Source: Paguma larvata (taxonomy: Eukaryota > Chordata > Mammalia > Carnivora > Viverridae). From it: a stretch of 64,000 nucleotides of DNA. Shown here one piece after another: positions 10,742-21,905 of this stretch. Made by a program: the position numbers and the translations under genes. The notes under the pieces were generated by a model. It had not been told where the DNA came from. It ran no database searches and worked only from the letters and a program-made list of their open reading frames with translations. The DNA is taken from contig CM057841.1 in the NCBI GenBank assembly GCA_030068075.1, positions 39,969,030 to 40,033,029 on the forward strand, in the 5' to 3' direction. The stretch's first letter is position 1, and each line of letters starts with the position of its first letter.

Positions 10742-13700
10742 TACACTATAAGTTAATTTCATTTTAACTTACATATTGGGAGAGAATTGAAACCCAGCTA
10801 TAAAAAATTCTGCTCAACCAGGGAGAACCATTTACTTTTGACTCAGCTCACTCTATTTCTGAATGAAAGGAGAAGTCCTTTTGATAGAAATGATTTTTTA
10901 CCTTTTAGGTTATTGAATAAATCTAGTCTCTGAGACAATCAAGGGGAGAATGTTATAGATATCATGGGCAGGGCCATCCCCAGCCCAGTTTCACTGACAT
11001 CTACAATTATGATATGGAGGTGGGAGTCATTCTCTGGCATTGCCAATTTGGGGGTGTCCATCAAGGACGAGAACTTCATAATCATTTTATCACATTGCAT
11101 GGAATTTGCTCTCTCATTGATTTGAAATCTGCCTTTTTATTATTCTGTAGTTTTGTTTTGTTTCCCTAGCTTTGTCACCGTCCCACCACACATCTCTAGA
11201 TAACTTCCTTCTATCTCTGTTGATCTTTCACTGTTGATTAGAAGTTTGATCTTCTCTTTTCTATTCAAAACAATTTGCAAACTTTCTTATTCCTCGTAAG
11301 ATTTATTATCCAGATAATGGGACTATTTCCTGTGGAAACATTCCAGTCATCAGTGACTCTATTAAAATGAAATGCTCAGATTCAACCTGTGGAATTTGTG
11401 AGGAATATTTGGTGATGTCAATGGCACTCCTCCATTTAAGTTCCCTAACTATTTGAATGCATACTCAGGGAGTCAGGTAAGGATAAGTGATGATTTCAGG
11501 TTAATTGCTGTGCCAAACAACTGTATACAATTCTCCTTGAGGATTTCAGTTGGGTGCCAACTTTTGCAGCTATCTCCATGCCTTTTAAAAGATAAGTGTG
11601 AAATAAGAGTAAATAAATAAATAAGAGTAAAATGAGGCCCAGTAAAAGTTTACAGTCTCAGGTGCCTCTGAAATTAGATTGGTGATTTTTCCTACCAAGA
11701 AGAAAGTCTATTCAATTTCATAGAGGGACAACTCTAAGGTGTTTCAACAATACTACCCCCTTTTGGGAATTTGGTCCCCTCAGCAGTGCTTTAAAAACTA
11801 AAAATAGGTAAATTCTTACAGCTAAGAGGGAAAATAAATGAAAAAAAAATATTGCAAGAGAAGGCATTGATTTTTTTCACATTATGCTTAGTCTTAATAT
11901 TGGAGCTGTTGTTTTAAAACTATGGCCACAAATACCTCAACCTCATGACTATTTTTATTCTGTGTCCTTATCATTCTTATGACATGAGAACCACATCCAC
12001 CCCAGGATGTTCCCTTAAACATATGCTCCTCAAATGACCACCTCACCCTCTTACCCAGGAGGATGCTTTCATAAGTCATCATCCCTTGAGTTTCTAGAAG
12101 AATAAAACAAGTCTCAGTGTGTCTTATTTATTATGAATTTATCTGTACACTGTCTTACTATCCTTCCCTCCAAAGATTCAAAGTGAACTACAACAAAAAG
12201 GCATTTAATAAAATAAAATTTAGAAAATAGAAAATATAAGAATAAGAAAATAGGACTAGGGAAAAATACTGAAAATAGAAATTCAAAATTGTGGTAACAA
12301 ATGAAACTAAGTGTTCTGGTCATAAGGAGTTATTTCATGGCTACTTTCTCACTTCTTATTTGGTCCCTGTTTTCTTGAAAGTCAAATAAACTGAGGTATA
12401 TTATTTCATTTTTGTCATAACGAGGAATAAGATGATTATTTTCTCCTGGGTATTTTCATCCGGGTGTTGATTATAGTTTATTTTTTGTTTTGTCTGAGGC
12501 TCTCTTTATTAGATTTAAGACATAGTGTTTCAGCTAATGTTAAGAATGTTTTGTGCTCCAGGAAAAATAAACAGTATGACAAATACTAGATACAGGAAAT
12601 GAATGAGGATAGCAGAATCCATGTAACACAGATCCCAGTGCTCAAATTTTTCCATTTCCCTCAGCAGAAGCTTTTGTGGTCAAAAATGTAGTACAACCCA
12701 AAAGGGAAGACTGAGACTGTTGTCATCACACAAAGTCCAGACCCCTCTGCATCCCATTCAGTCTGGATGAGTATGACACTCTCACAGTCCTAACTAGGGC
12801 AAAGTGTCCCTCACATACAGGACAAAGGGTTGATCCTGTTGTGGGCTGGACATTCAAGGAGTTCCAGTAAACATCATCTGCACTGAGGAATAGATTCAGA
12901 GGGGCTCCAACAGAGTATTGAGAGACACAGGATATAGAGCATGAATGGTATGAAAAGAAGCAGAAAGGCCAACTTTTCAACTATGCTCTTAAGAAGTTGG
13001 CAGTGGACAAAGCAAAGCAATGAGACAGAAGCTTACTAATGTTCAGGGTTAAAAAATACCTATCTTGTGAATTTTATTGTTATTAAAATGGAAGAAACAA
13101 ATAAGTTATACATTCAGAGAAAGAGCAAATGAATTCTATCAGAAGTTTTTTCCATCAGAAAAATAGGACAACTAGGACATAAGATGATAAAGAAAATGGG
13201 TGTCTGGTTAGATGGACTCACTTTGGATTTGAGGTATCTCTGTTTTTTTCTGGGAAAGAACTATACCATTTCCCCCAGCTCCATATTCTGACAGCCTCCA
13301 TGGTCATGAATGACTACTGGAGCATCCAACACAGAATCATCCATAAACTCAAGTTATGTGTGAAATCCCATGGTCCTAAGTAGCAGCCTCTTCAGAACAG
13401 GACCCAAATCATGGCAGGAAACATCCATTTCTGTAATGTACTCTTTTCATAGGTAGGCAAATACTAGCAGCTACAAAAAAATTAGGCAGAGAGGATTCAG
13501 GATAGACCTCTACTTTAAAAGAGGTACTGACACCTTAGTCATGGAGACATAAAAAGAATCTCAGTCCTACAGAATGAGCCAGATCTTCTAGAAATGAGGC
13601 TCCAGTCCTTAAATATATTTATTATTTAGTTGTATACTCTTGGAGAGAGAGTGCCAAAGACATTTTCCCGTTGGTTGTACAACCCAGCAGAGGGCAGAGA

Positions 13701-14054
13701 ACTGACCAGAAGAAATTGGAGTTAGGAAAAGCATGCACCTCAGGTGTTCAAGTCTAACTTGTAAAAAAATGTCACATTTGATCATTCTCTGTGAATTCCA
13801 AACTCTCCATAACTGAAACAAGAAATGCAGTATTTTAAACACAAGTAAGTTTTGTCCTTTGTTATTCAATATACTGTACTATACTACACAACACAATACT
13901 ATACAATCTATTTGAGCCAAATAATTTTGGATTTTATTTTTGAAATGTAAAGCTACTTACTAGTTTGAAATATTTTAGCCTGTATTCATATTAAACAATC
14001 ATACTTTTAATCAGAAGGACTATATTAAAATGGTTACATGCCTTTGGACTTTAA
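10742..14054. other. Long unclassified stretch
   Basis: About 3.3 kb with no gene and no repeat that I can name. A small (AAAT)n/TAAA patch lies near 11,611-11,626. The part at 12,590-13,870 is slightly richer in G+C and could hide an old LTR, but I see no decisive LTR ends or coding motif. Frames of 84 and 86 codons on the minus strand (12,726-12,980; 13,609-13,869) show no recognisable domain. Confidence 0.45.
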
Positions 14055-14285
14055 CAGAGAATGTGGAGAAAACTTACAATTCTATCTCTGCCATTGGCTT
14101 ATTCTATGACTATGGGAAAATACCCTAAGCTGAATGTCTCTTTTATTATACTTGATCTTAGCCAAAAGGATAAGAAGTGATTGTCTCTTTTATTATTTGC
14201 AAAACAGGGATACTGGTGATAGCAATTTCACAGGTACTTTTTTTTAGTTTAAATGGTATAAAGTATAAGAAAAGTGCCTGGACAT
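14055..14285 (+). mobile_element. MIR SINE, split by a U2 snRNA fragment
   Basis: The segments 'TATCTCTGCCATTGGCTTATTC', 'TATGACTATGGGAAAATACCC' and 'TTTGCAAAACAGGGATACTGG' follow the MIR order. The element is continuous only if the 14,150-14,181 insertion and one copy of its duplication are removed. Confidence 0.7.
14150..14181 (-). pseudogene. U2 snRNA 5' fragment, retroposed
   Basis: Read on the minus strand, these 32 bases align without gaps to nucleotides 1-32 of U2 spliceosomal RNA, including CCTTTTGGCTAAGATCAAGT at positions 13-32. I count four differences, at positions 4, 10, 11 and 12. A perfect 15-bp duplication, tgtctcttttattat, flanks it at 14,135-14,149 and 14,182-14,196. There is no A-tail. 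The structure, an intact RNA 5' end truncated on the 3' side and bounded by duplications, matches the known 3'-truncated snRNA retropseudogenes. It is too short to be a functional U2 gene and has no snRNA promoter. Confidence 0.9.
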
Positions 14286-15349
14286 AAGTCTGCAAAAAAT
14301 AGAATAGATTTTTGATCAAAGTGCAATGGGGTGAGTCTCATAATTCAAGAATTCTCTTGGGAAGATGATGAAGACATTGATTGGAAAGGATAAAAAAGAG
14401 AAAAAACTGACAAAAAAACTCTAGCTTCCTCCAGGAGAACCCAGGTGGAAAATACCTATATATATTCAGAACCATTTCTAATGATTGATTAAAAGAAAAA
14501 AAAATAATCCAGAAGTGAAGACTTATCACTGCTAGAACTTGACTGGGTGACATTGGAATACTTTAGATAATTAGAGTGGGAATCTTCAGACCAGATCATT
14601 GCTCTAATATCCTAGGGGGAGGTGTCAAATGTAAGGCCAAAAAGGCAAAGGATCAATAGCACACCTATTAAGCAGCTGGATTGAACCGGTTTGCATTGTG
14701 TCTGGGAGCCTCATGACAAAGGTCAGGGCAGATGATGAACTTAAGGAAACTGGAGTTCATGGTAAGAAATGCAGTGCTTTAGATGTTTAGCAAAAATATA
14801 ATGGATCATCCATTTAGGGGAAGTCATTATAAGCATCATTCAAAGGCAGGGACCCAGTTAACCAGCCAGAATGCAAGAATAAGCCAGATCTCAATTATCC
14901 TGGCTGAGGAGGGACTAGTAACACACGGGAAGATACTATCATGCAAGAGAGAGAAGTCGTCAAAACCCAAAGAAAGCAAACTTGAGAGGTCTTTATTATA
15001 GTATATGTAACCTTCATTAGGCAGGCATTGTCAGCTATTGGCAACTCAACTTCAACTTCAAGGGAACCCTCTCTTGCTACCCTGCAGAGTTCCTGATGAT
15101 GGCTTTCAGGGACCAGAGGGTAGGATAGCTAACTGAGGAGGTCCAAGCATGTCAGTTCTTGTGGTACATAGCAGGTAAAGGGTATGGTGTAGATCAGGCG
15201 GGATAAATAGAAGGTGCCTGTCATGCCCAAGGTGAAAAGCAAGGATAGGTGAAGGCATATTTTAAACCCATGCAGTATGACTCTAGAGCCTCACTGTAAT
15301 GCAACCCTTATATAAGAGTACATAGGAATCAGAGAATCACCCTTTACAT
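14286..15349. other. Unclassified sequence
   Basis: No gene or assignable repeat is seen. A 72-codon frame at 14,783-15,001 (plus) lacks recognisable motifs. A TA run and A-runs occur near 14,456-14,505. Confidence 0.45.
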
Positions 15350-16059
15350 CAAATTAAGCAACTGAGAATGTATCCGATGAGGAATATGGACCCAAAAGAA
15401 TTTTAGGTAGGGAACTAATATGGTCTTATTTATGTATTTATTGTTTTTTGTTTTTTTTTTTGGTCTGATAAGTAGGGTGGAGGATAAAGAAGGATGGGAA
15501 TATGTGATGTATTTCAGGAAAAAGGTATTTAAGGCTATTGTGATAACCTAGCTGAGATAACAACTCAATCTCCAGGAATGAAGATGTCAGATTTATAATT
15601 TATGAAAATCGGCAGACTTATTTGTTAAAATCTACAGGTGAGTCTTTGTAGGCAGAGGAAGGAATCTAAGGAGCCTCTCAGATTTCTGTCACAGGTGGCA
15701 GGGTAAATGTTATTAATAAATGGTGATTCTTATTATTATCTGTTGTTGGTTGCTTGCTTGATGTTACATTTGTTTTGATGCTCTGTGTGTTATGGGCAAT
15801 ATGAGGTATCTAGTAGGTTGTTAGATATACGATTTTAGAATTTAAAAGATACGTGGAGCCAAACATATAAATTGAGAGTTATCACAAAATAGATACTAAA
15901 GATAGCCTGGGGTTTATGTATAATATGAAGAGTCCAGAATCAACAAAAGGGACAATTAAATTCAAGTAAAATGTCAGAAAAGGAAGGATAACCCTGGAGA
16001 AAACAGAAGGAAGAATAATAATGTAACAGCAGTAGTGATAAAGTATTATTAATAACAGG
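15350..16059 (+). repeat. Ancient mammalian dispersed repeat (tail part)
   Basis: Phrases such as 'AGGTATCTAGTAGGTTGTTAG' and 'AAATTGAGAGTTATCACAAAATAG' near 15,800-15,900 resemble a common ancient mammalian repeat. Other parts of that family occur at about 18.5, 34.5 and 46 kb. I do not assign a family name. A T-run lies at about 15,445-15,461. Confidence 0.4.
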
Positions 16060-16270
16060 TAATATATAACATATATTTAACACTGGCTATTCTATTTTTT
16101 TCAATATTAAGTCATTTCAATTTTACAAAAATTCTGTGAGGTAGACACTAATATTAGACTCATTTAACAGATGAAACAAACATAGGCTTAGGGGTTGTAA
16201 GGAGGTTTTCTAAGATTGCATGGCAGATCACATGCCAAATTGACATCCAACCCCAGATCTATGTTTACTG
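16060..16270 (-). mobile_element. MIR SINE
   Basis: The plus-strand order 'ATTCTGTGAGGTAGACACTAATATTAG', 'CATTTAACAGATGAAACA' and 'GCATGGCAGATCACATGCCAAATTG' is the reverse complement of MIR. Confidence 0.75.
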
Positions 16271-16495
16271 AATCCATGACACCTGCTATTTATTTCCAAA
16301 AATCAACAAGAAAAATACATGTCATGGAAACCACAGTTAGTAAGATTTCAAAGCAAGAGGCCATTTCAGGAAGATTTTAACAGTATCAATGTTTCTGAAA
16401 ACTGCATTCTCTTCTTTCAGACCTCAGGGTGGTAGCATCTCCCCCTATGTTTCCAGCTTCACAGTACTGTATCATCTATTGTAGCTTCCCTAGAC
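16271..16495. other. Unclassified spacer
   Basis: No recognisable repeat or gene between a MIR and a MER5A element. Confidence 0.5.
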
Positions 16496-16683
16496 CTGTG
16501 GTTCTCACTCTGTATTCTGCATGAGACTCACCTGGAGGACTTGTTAGAGCAGAGATTTCTGGCCCCATCCCTGGAGTCCTGGATTTAATAGTTCCATGAT
16601 AGGGCCTGACAATTTGCATTTCTAACAAATTCTCAGGCGATGCTGTCAATGCTTGTCTAGTGACCACACTTTGAGAACCCCTG
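16496..16683 (+). mobile_element. MER5A DNA transposon (hAT-Charlie)
   Basis: Both terminal inverted repeats are readable: CTGTGGTTCTCAC at the left and TTTGAGAACCCCTG at the right. The interior carries the typical 'ACTCACCTGGAGGACTTGTTAG' and 'TTGCATTTCTAACAAATTCTC'. Its length of about 188 bp is that of a complete MER5A. It is a non-autonomous fossil with no transposase. Confidence 0.85.
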
Positions 16684-16739
16684 GTTTAAACTATGTCTAC
16701 AGCTTTATAAATAGCTCCATTATTAATTGCTCCAGAATT

Positions 16740-16940
16740 ACCCAGTTGGAGTGTTCTATGGGGGCATGACTAAATCAATATGCCACTGAAACTCTCTGAA
16801 ACTCAGCTTTCTAATCTGTAAAATAAGGAAAATAGTGCAATTGTTTCAGTCCCCTAATTCGTTGGAGGAATTAAATGGGAGAAAACGCACAGTGCACAGC
16901 ACGTACCCTGGACTGAGTATATACTAGCAGTTGTTACCAA
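16740..16940 (+). mobile_element. MIR SINE
   Basis: 'GAAACTCAGCTTTCTAATCTG' followed by 'TAAAATAAGGAAAATAGTGC' and the 'GCACAGTGCACAGCACGTACCC' tail segment follow the MIR layout. Confidence 0.65.
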
Positions 16941-16949
16941 GTTGCACAG

Positions 16950-17380
16950 TCTCATTCTCTTCTGTTTTCCCATGATACCTTGTATTCCAGCCAAACCAAA
17001 GTAATTAAAATTTCTCAACAGCAAACCCTCTCACATTTCTATGGATACCATGGTCAGTGTAGGTGCTTTGATCTGAAATGCTCTCTGGCAGCTTTTTTAC
17101 TTCTCATACTTGTAATTAAATGCTTCAAGACTCCAGTGCATTCTTGGAATGGACACTTTTACTTCCTCTTACTGATGCCATCTTACTTTTATCCAACCCT
17201 ACCTTAGTTGCTTATCACACGGCAGTTTGCCTGCCTATCTCCCTGACTAGATTGTTATAGATATAAATAGTGCCTCATACATTTCAGTAACCACAGGTTC
17301 TTGTTAAATACCTGACTTTACATAAATCCTCAGTAAATTTGAGTCAAATGAATGAGTGGATTATTTCTAGGTTTTGTTTC
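16950..17380 (+). mobile_element. L2 LINE 3' fragment
   Basis: The segments 'CTGAAATGCTCTCTGGCAGC', 'TTGCTTATCACACGGCAGTTTG' and 'TAAATCCTCAGTAAATTTGAGTCAAATGAATGAG' occur in L2 order at the element's 3' end. Confidence 0.6.
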
Positions 17381-18509
17381 TTAAGCAGTGACCATTTTTT
17401 TTCCAGTTTTGCCTAGAATACTTAGAAAAATAGAAACCCAAACCCCAAATGTCAGGAACCATTAGGATTTCAGTGGTATTATACACCTCCACTGTCACTG
17501 TTTCTCATTATCTGAATAAGACATAGCACAAGGAAGCAGATGGTTTGGGAAGGCATAAAATAAACATGAGTAACACAAAACCTGCCATTCAATAATGCTA
17601 ATCACACCACAGATTTTGGACAGTGGCGTCTTCTCCACTTGCTAATAAAACTATTGTGAAACATATGTTCTGGGAAAGTGAAAATAGATAAAGGGAAGTT
17701 AGCAAAATTTCAACCCTGCCACTTGCTTTAAAGTAACTGTTGTCTTTTTGGAATGTTTTTCTACAAATTCATCGGGTATGCACAAAAACTCCCATTTCAG
17801 AAGGCCCTCCTAGGATCCACAACCCCTTCTATAACTTACATTAAAAACCAACTTACTGAAACCTATCATTCCATTTGCAAAATATTTAATACTTTAAATC
17901 TGGGATGATTTTCATGAGTCCAGGGTTATTTTGTACAGAAGTGACAGCTTTTCAACACAAATATTTTGAAGTCATTATATATAAACATTGCTTTATGGCT
18001 TTTCTAAAGGATAATTTTAACTTATAGAAGTTTTAAAATTTTGCATGTTTAGAACTTAAACTTCAATCCAGTTACATCAAAATAAGAGTGATTTTTTTTA
18101 TCCTATGGAGAAAGTCCCATAACATAATGTATCTTAAATAAAAAACAGCCTGACCCATTTCTGTATCAGAGAATAAGGCACCAGGTCAAAGTCACCAATC
18201 CTCTGGAAGGTATCATTATATAATTTTACTCTTATTAAATTTTCCACCCTGGTCAAATCTTCACTTTTTACCTAGTCAAAACACTGTGTTTCAAATACTA
18301 TTTTATTTTAATGATGTGTAAAGCTGAAAGATAACAATATGCCCCAAATTAATGAACATATTGGGATTTTAACTCACAAGTATTGGGCTCTTAGAAAAAC
18401 ATACTTGATAATAATCCAAAAAGAGTAATTTTTCAGTATCTTAATGAAATTCTTCTGAATTCAGCCTACAAATACTTAGAGTTACACAAGCCTCTGGGTA
18501 AGATGTCAG
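17381..18509. other. Unclassified repeat-free stretch
   Basis: About 1.1 kb of AT-rich sequence with no recognisable repeat, no long open frame and no coding motif. The lack of insertions may mean nothing or may reflect constraint; sequence alone cannot tell. Confidence 0.45.
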
Positions 18510-19364
18510 AACTAACTCATCCATCAAACATTTATTCAATACTTTCTGTAATCCATGCATTGTGCTTGGTCTTGTCAATGCAGAAAAGAATGTCAGATTT
18601 GCCCCTTTGGCTCACCAAAAATCGTTGTCGAGTGAAGGAGACAGGCCCTTAGAAAAGTGAGTATGACCCAGTGAAATAGGTGCTGCAGTGAAGCTATGAA
18701 CAACAGTGCTATAGAGAATGACGCAGACAATAGAGGAATGAGCCAGGAGAGCATTAGAGTGGCTATTCAACTAAATCAGGATGTACTAGCGAGAGATTAC
18801 ACAGTGAAACTGAGAGCAGGGACCTAAATGCAGAAAAAATCGTGCTAAACAAAGAAGTGAACGTCCATGTACTTTAAGACAGCACTAGATTTTAAACTCC
18901 ATGAGGGAGCTGCTGGGTCTAATTTATGTGCTATTGGTGAAGTACCGAATGAAAGTATAATAAATTGAAAACTGTGCTACAGTGCCTGCCCTGGGACAGT
19001 AAAGGTGGTAGTTGAGTGTTGAAAGTAAACGTGTACATTAAGTCAGGACTTTGTAGGAATATTTGCCGTAAGGATTTAAGATTTATCTTTCAGGATATAG
19101 AGAATCATTAAGGCTAAGTATTCAGCCAAACTAAACTTTGAACTAATTAATTCATTCTTTCAACACATTTTTTTCCAATTGTCTGTTACGTTCAATGTTA
19201 ATTCAGTGAAGAACAAGTAAAGTATGACTCTTGTCTTCATGACGCTTAAATTCTAATGACCATTTTGATAATCAACAAGTATAAAATAAATGTTTCAACT
19301 ATAATTCATGATCAGTCCTATGAAGGAGAAGGTCAGCATATTACACCTGCCAGCTAAGCCATGC
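18510..19364 (+). repeat. Ancient mammalian dispersed repeat pieces
   Basis: 'CATCCATCAAACATTTATTCAATAC' and a 'GCATTGTGCTTGGTC' segment at 18,515-18,580, and 'AATTCATTCTTTCAACACATTT' at about 19,146-19,170, mark two copies of the start of the same family. Divergence is high. No family name is assigned. Confidence 0.45.
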
Positions 19365-19530
19365 AAGCATCCTATTGTTGTAGATAATGTGGTATTGTCA
19401 CACAGCCATGCTGTTTGCTTATGTAAAGTCTGTGGCTGCTTTGAGCAGGTGCGTTAGAGACCTATGGCCTATAAACCATAAAACATTTGCTACCTGGCTT
19501 TTTTAGAGAAGTTTGCCAACCCTGCTATAA
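19365..19530 (-). mobile_element. Charlie-like hAT DNA transposon remnant
   Basis: The plus-strand order 'ATGCTGTTTGCTTATGTAAAG', 'TCTGTGGCTGCTTTGAG', 'GACCTATGGCCTATAAACC' and 'AGAGAAGTTTGCCAACCCTG' is the reverse complement of a well-known non-autonomous mammalian hAT element. Its terminal repeat resembles CAGGGTTGGCAAAC. No transposase is present. Confidence 0.7.
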
Positions 19531-19861
19531 ATGAAACAAATGAGGAGTGGAGAATTAAAAGAATGGAGAGTAGACCATTTTGGATAGAACTCCAAGAATG
19601 GCCTTTTTAAGCAATGTTGTAACATTTAACACAGGTATGAAGAATGAGAAGTCATTCGTGTAAAGATGACGAAAGAGGGGCATCCTGGAATGGGCACAAG
19701 TGGGAGCAAAAGACCTTAGGATGGTTGAAGTCTTCAGAGGTGATCGAGTATAATTGGAAGGAATGATCAAGGGGAGAAAAGGAAGTGTTATGAGATGATG
19801 TTGGAAATAAAAGAAGATTGGTCTATCAGTATATCCACTCATCTATTTATCTATTGAGATA
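19531..19861 (+). repeat. Continuation of the ancient dispersed repeat
   Basis: 'GGGGCATCCTGGAATGGGCAC' and 'GGGAGCAAAAGACCTTAGG' resemble the middle part of the same unnamed family that surrounds the hAT relic, so the hAT element probably inserted into it. Confidence 0.4.
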
Positions 19862-20414
19862 AACCTTTGGCAAGATGAAAAATTCAATAAAGACAACCCA
19901 CACAGGTCTTAGCCTATCAGTAAATACCTCTCAGATTTTGACTATGAATGTTGTTAACAGAAATAACCAGTATATTGATGAAAAAGATAGGCTCTTCTCC
20001 AACCATTGCAATAAAGCTGGCATGAAGAAGGTTATTTGTGAGGCAAAGCCAATTAAATCTGCATTTACGCTGATTTTGCAGCAATTCCAGAGTGAATTTT
20101 TTTTCTTGTGAATGGCAGAGCTGGCAAAATGTAACAAATTCAATGTACCATGCACCACATGCAGCCCAGAGAGTATTTCTAGAAAATGATGATGGTTTTC
20201 TAAACTAGTCGAAAAGGGGAGGGTTATTTTAGCCCTAATGCACTTCACTATATCAAGTTGTTTGCTTGAATTATTTATGTGTGTATTGCAATTTTTAAAC
20301 TGGGAGCATCAGAGACATTTATGCCAGTGAGAAGTTAAGAACCTTGTAGGTCATTCAAGGAGAATGTTAACTAAGGCAAGCGGCAGTGGCTAGAGAAATA
20401 CGTCCAATCCACTT
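19862..20414. promoter_or_regulatory. Candidate conserved non-coding segment (unproven)
   Basis: No transposon is recognisable, although old repeats flank it on both sides. It contains several AT-core motifs of the homeodomain/POU kind (CAATTA, TGCATTT, TTGAATTA) in moderately complex sequence. Opposing frames of 78 and 105 codons overlap at 19,875-20,248 and neither has a recognisable domain. The regulatory label is an inference. Confidence 0.2.
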
Positions 20415-20690
20415 CACAAGTCACAGGGGCTTGGCTGTCAGACAGACCTGGATATAAAGATGAATTTGGCTTCTTTCTAACTGTTCATACTGAAGCATTT
20501 ACTGCCGCTGCCTCGAGCCTCAGTTTCCAGATCTCTAACCTGGAGATAATACATTCTTATTTAGTGCATGATTATAAGATTTAGTGATGTGTCTAAAGAA
20601 TGGAATACATGGTGAATATATAATGAATCATAGCTATTGTTGTGGCTACTATTATTTTGTTTTATTTACTCCAGAAAATCCCAGTGAGCA
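20415..20690 (+). mobile_element. MIR SINE, nearly full length
   Basis: 'TTGGCTGTCAGACAGACCTGG' (head), 'GAGCCTCAGTTTCCAGATCTC' (core) and 'TATTGTTGTGGCTACTATTATTTTG' (tail) occur in MIR order. Confidence 0.8.
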
Positions 20691-21749
20691 TAAAAATGTA
20701 CTAAGTAAGTACTGGTAAGTAAGTTTCTACTATGCACAAAATACCTTGGCTATTTTAGTGATGAAGACACAAATCTCATGTAACTTAAAGTCCACAGGGA
20801 AAATATACCAGTATTTCATGAATATATAAGTACTCATTAAAATATTGTTTCCCAATCTCCAACCCAAAACCCAATGAATCAGAATCTCCAAAGGAAGGGC
20901 TACAAGTTACTTGCTTAACCAAATGATACTAGCCGTTTGAAAAGCTGGAGTGATCAGCTATGAAGACAAAAGCATATAATACAAGAAAGGATGTGTCCTT
21001 GTCTTGAAGACGATATAAATAAAATGTGTTAAGAAGTACAAGATGGGAGAAAACTTCCTAAATGAAGTTCTCATTTTGTGATTTGGAGAACATGTTTAGG
21101 GAAAAGAACAACTGTTATATAAAATTTAAAAAATAAATAAAATGAGGTTAGAGGCTTAAAAATAAATCTGAACTAAGATAGGAGTATTGATTCTATATAA
21201 GAAAGTAATTATGTCTGGCAGGTTTCTTCTAAGATCTGCATTTGGAAAACCAAGTTCCTCTCTCTGCTAAAATATCATGAAATTTGAGTTTTGTACTCAG
21301 TAAGACACTGGAGTGGTTTTTGTTGCTGCTGTTGTTGTTCAAATCTAAGTAGTGAAATCTATGAGCAACCACAGAACTTCCTTTAGGAAGTATGTACACC
21401 AGGCTGCCCTGCTTTCCGTGAAAGAATATATCATAAAGATGGGGACCATTGAGAAGTCAGAGTTCCCCAAAGTGGAGTGTGCTGAAGTCAGCATAGCCAC
21501 TGGGAACATATACATCGAGCCCAGATCTTTTTAAAAAACATTTGAACAAACCTAACTGCAACTTTAAAAACAAATACACAGAAGAGAGGTAGAACCGTAT
21601 AGTATGGAGAAAAATCAGGTAAAATAGGAGTGGTGAGTGGGGGTTGGAACATAAATAGTAGTAAAAAGTATAGGATGGTACAGTGGTGATGTTAAGCAAT
21701 TACAAAATTCCAGTAGTAAAACCTTATACAAAATGTCCACTAACAATTT
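20691..21749. other. Unclassified sequence with a possible MER5-like scrap
   Basis: At about 20,845-20,940 'ATGAATCAGAATCTCCAAAGG' resembles a MER5-type fragment. The rest has no assignable repeat. A 60-codon frame at 21,352-21,534 has no known domain. Confidence 0.4.
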
Positions 21750-21905
21750 GCCTTTTTGTGGATGGATCTTAACACTGTCCCATTTTGCAGAGGAAGAAAA
21801 ACATCTTTGAAGTAACTAGGCACCTTCTGTTAGGTTGTAAGCTTAAAATGGGTTGAGCTAAGATTTGAACCCATGCTAAACTGATCTCTGAGACTGGCTT
21901 CTTTC
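21750..21905 (-). mobile_element. MIR SINE fragment
   Basis: 'CCCATTTTGCAGAGGAAG' followed by 'GAGCTAAGATTTGAACCCATG' on the plus strand is the MIR reverse complement. Confidence 0.7.
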
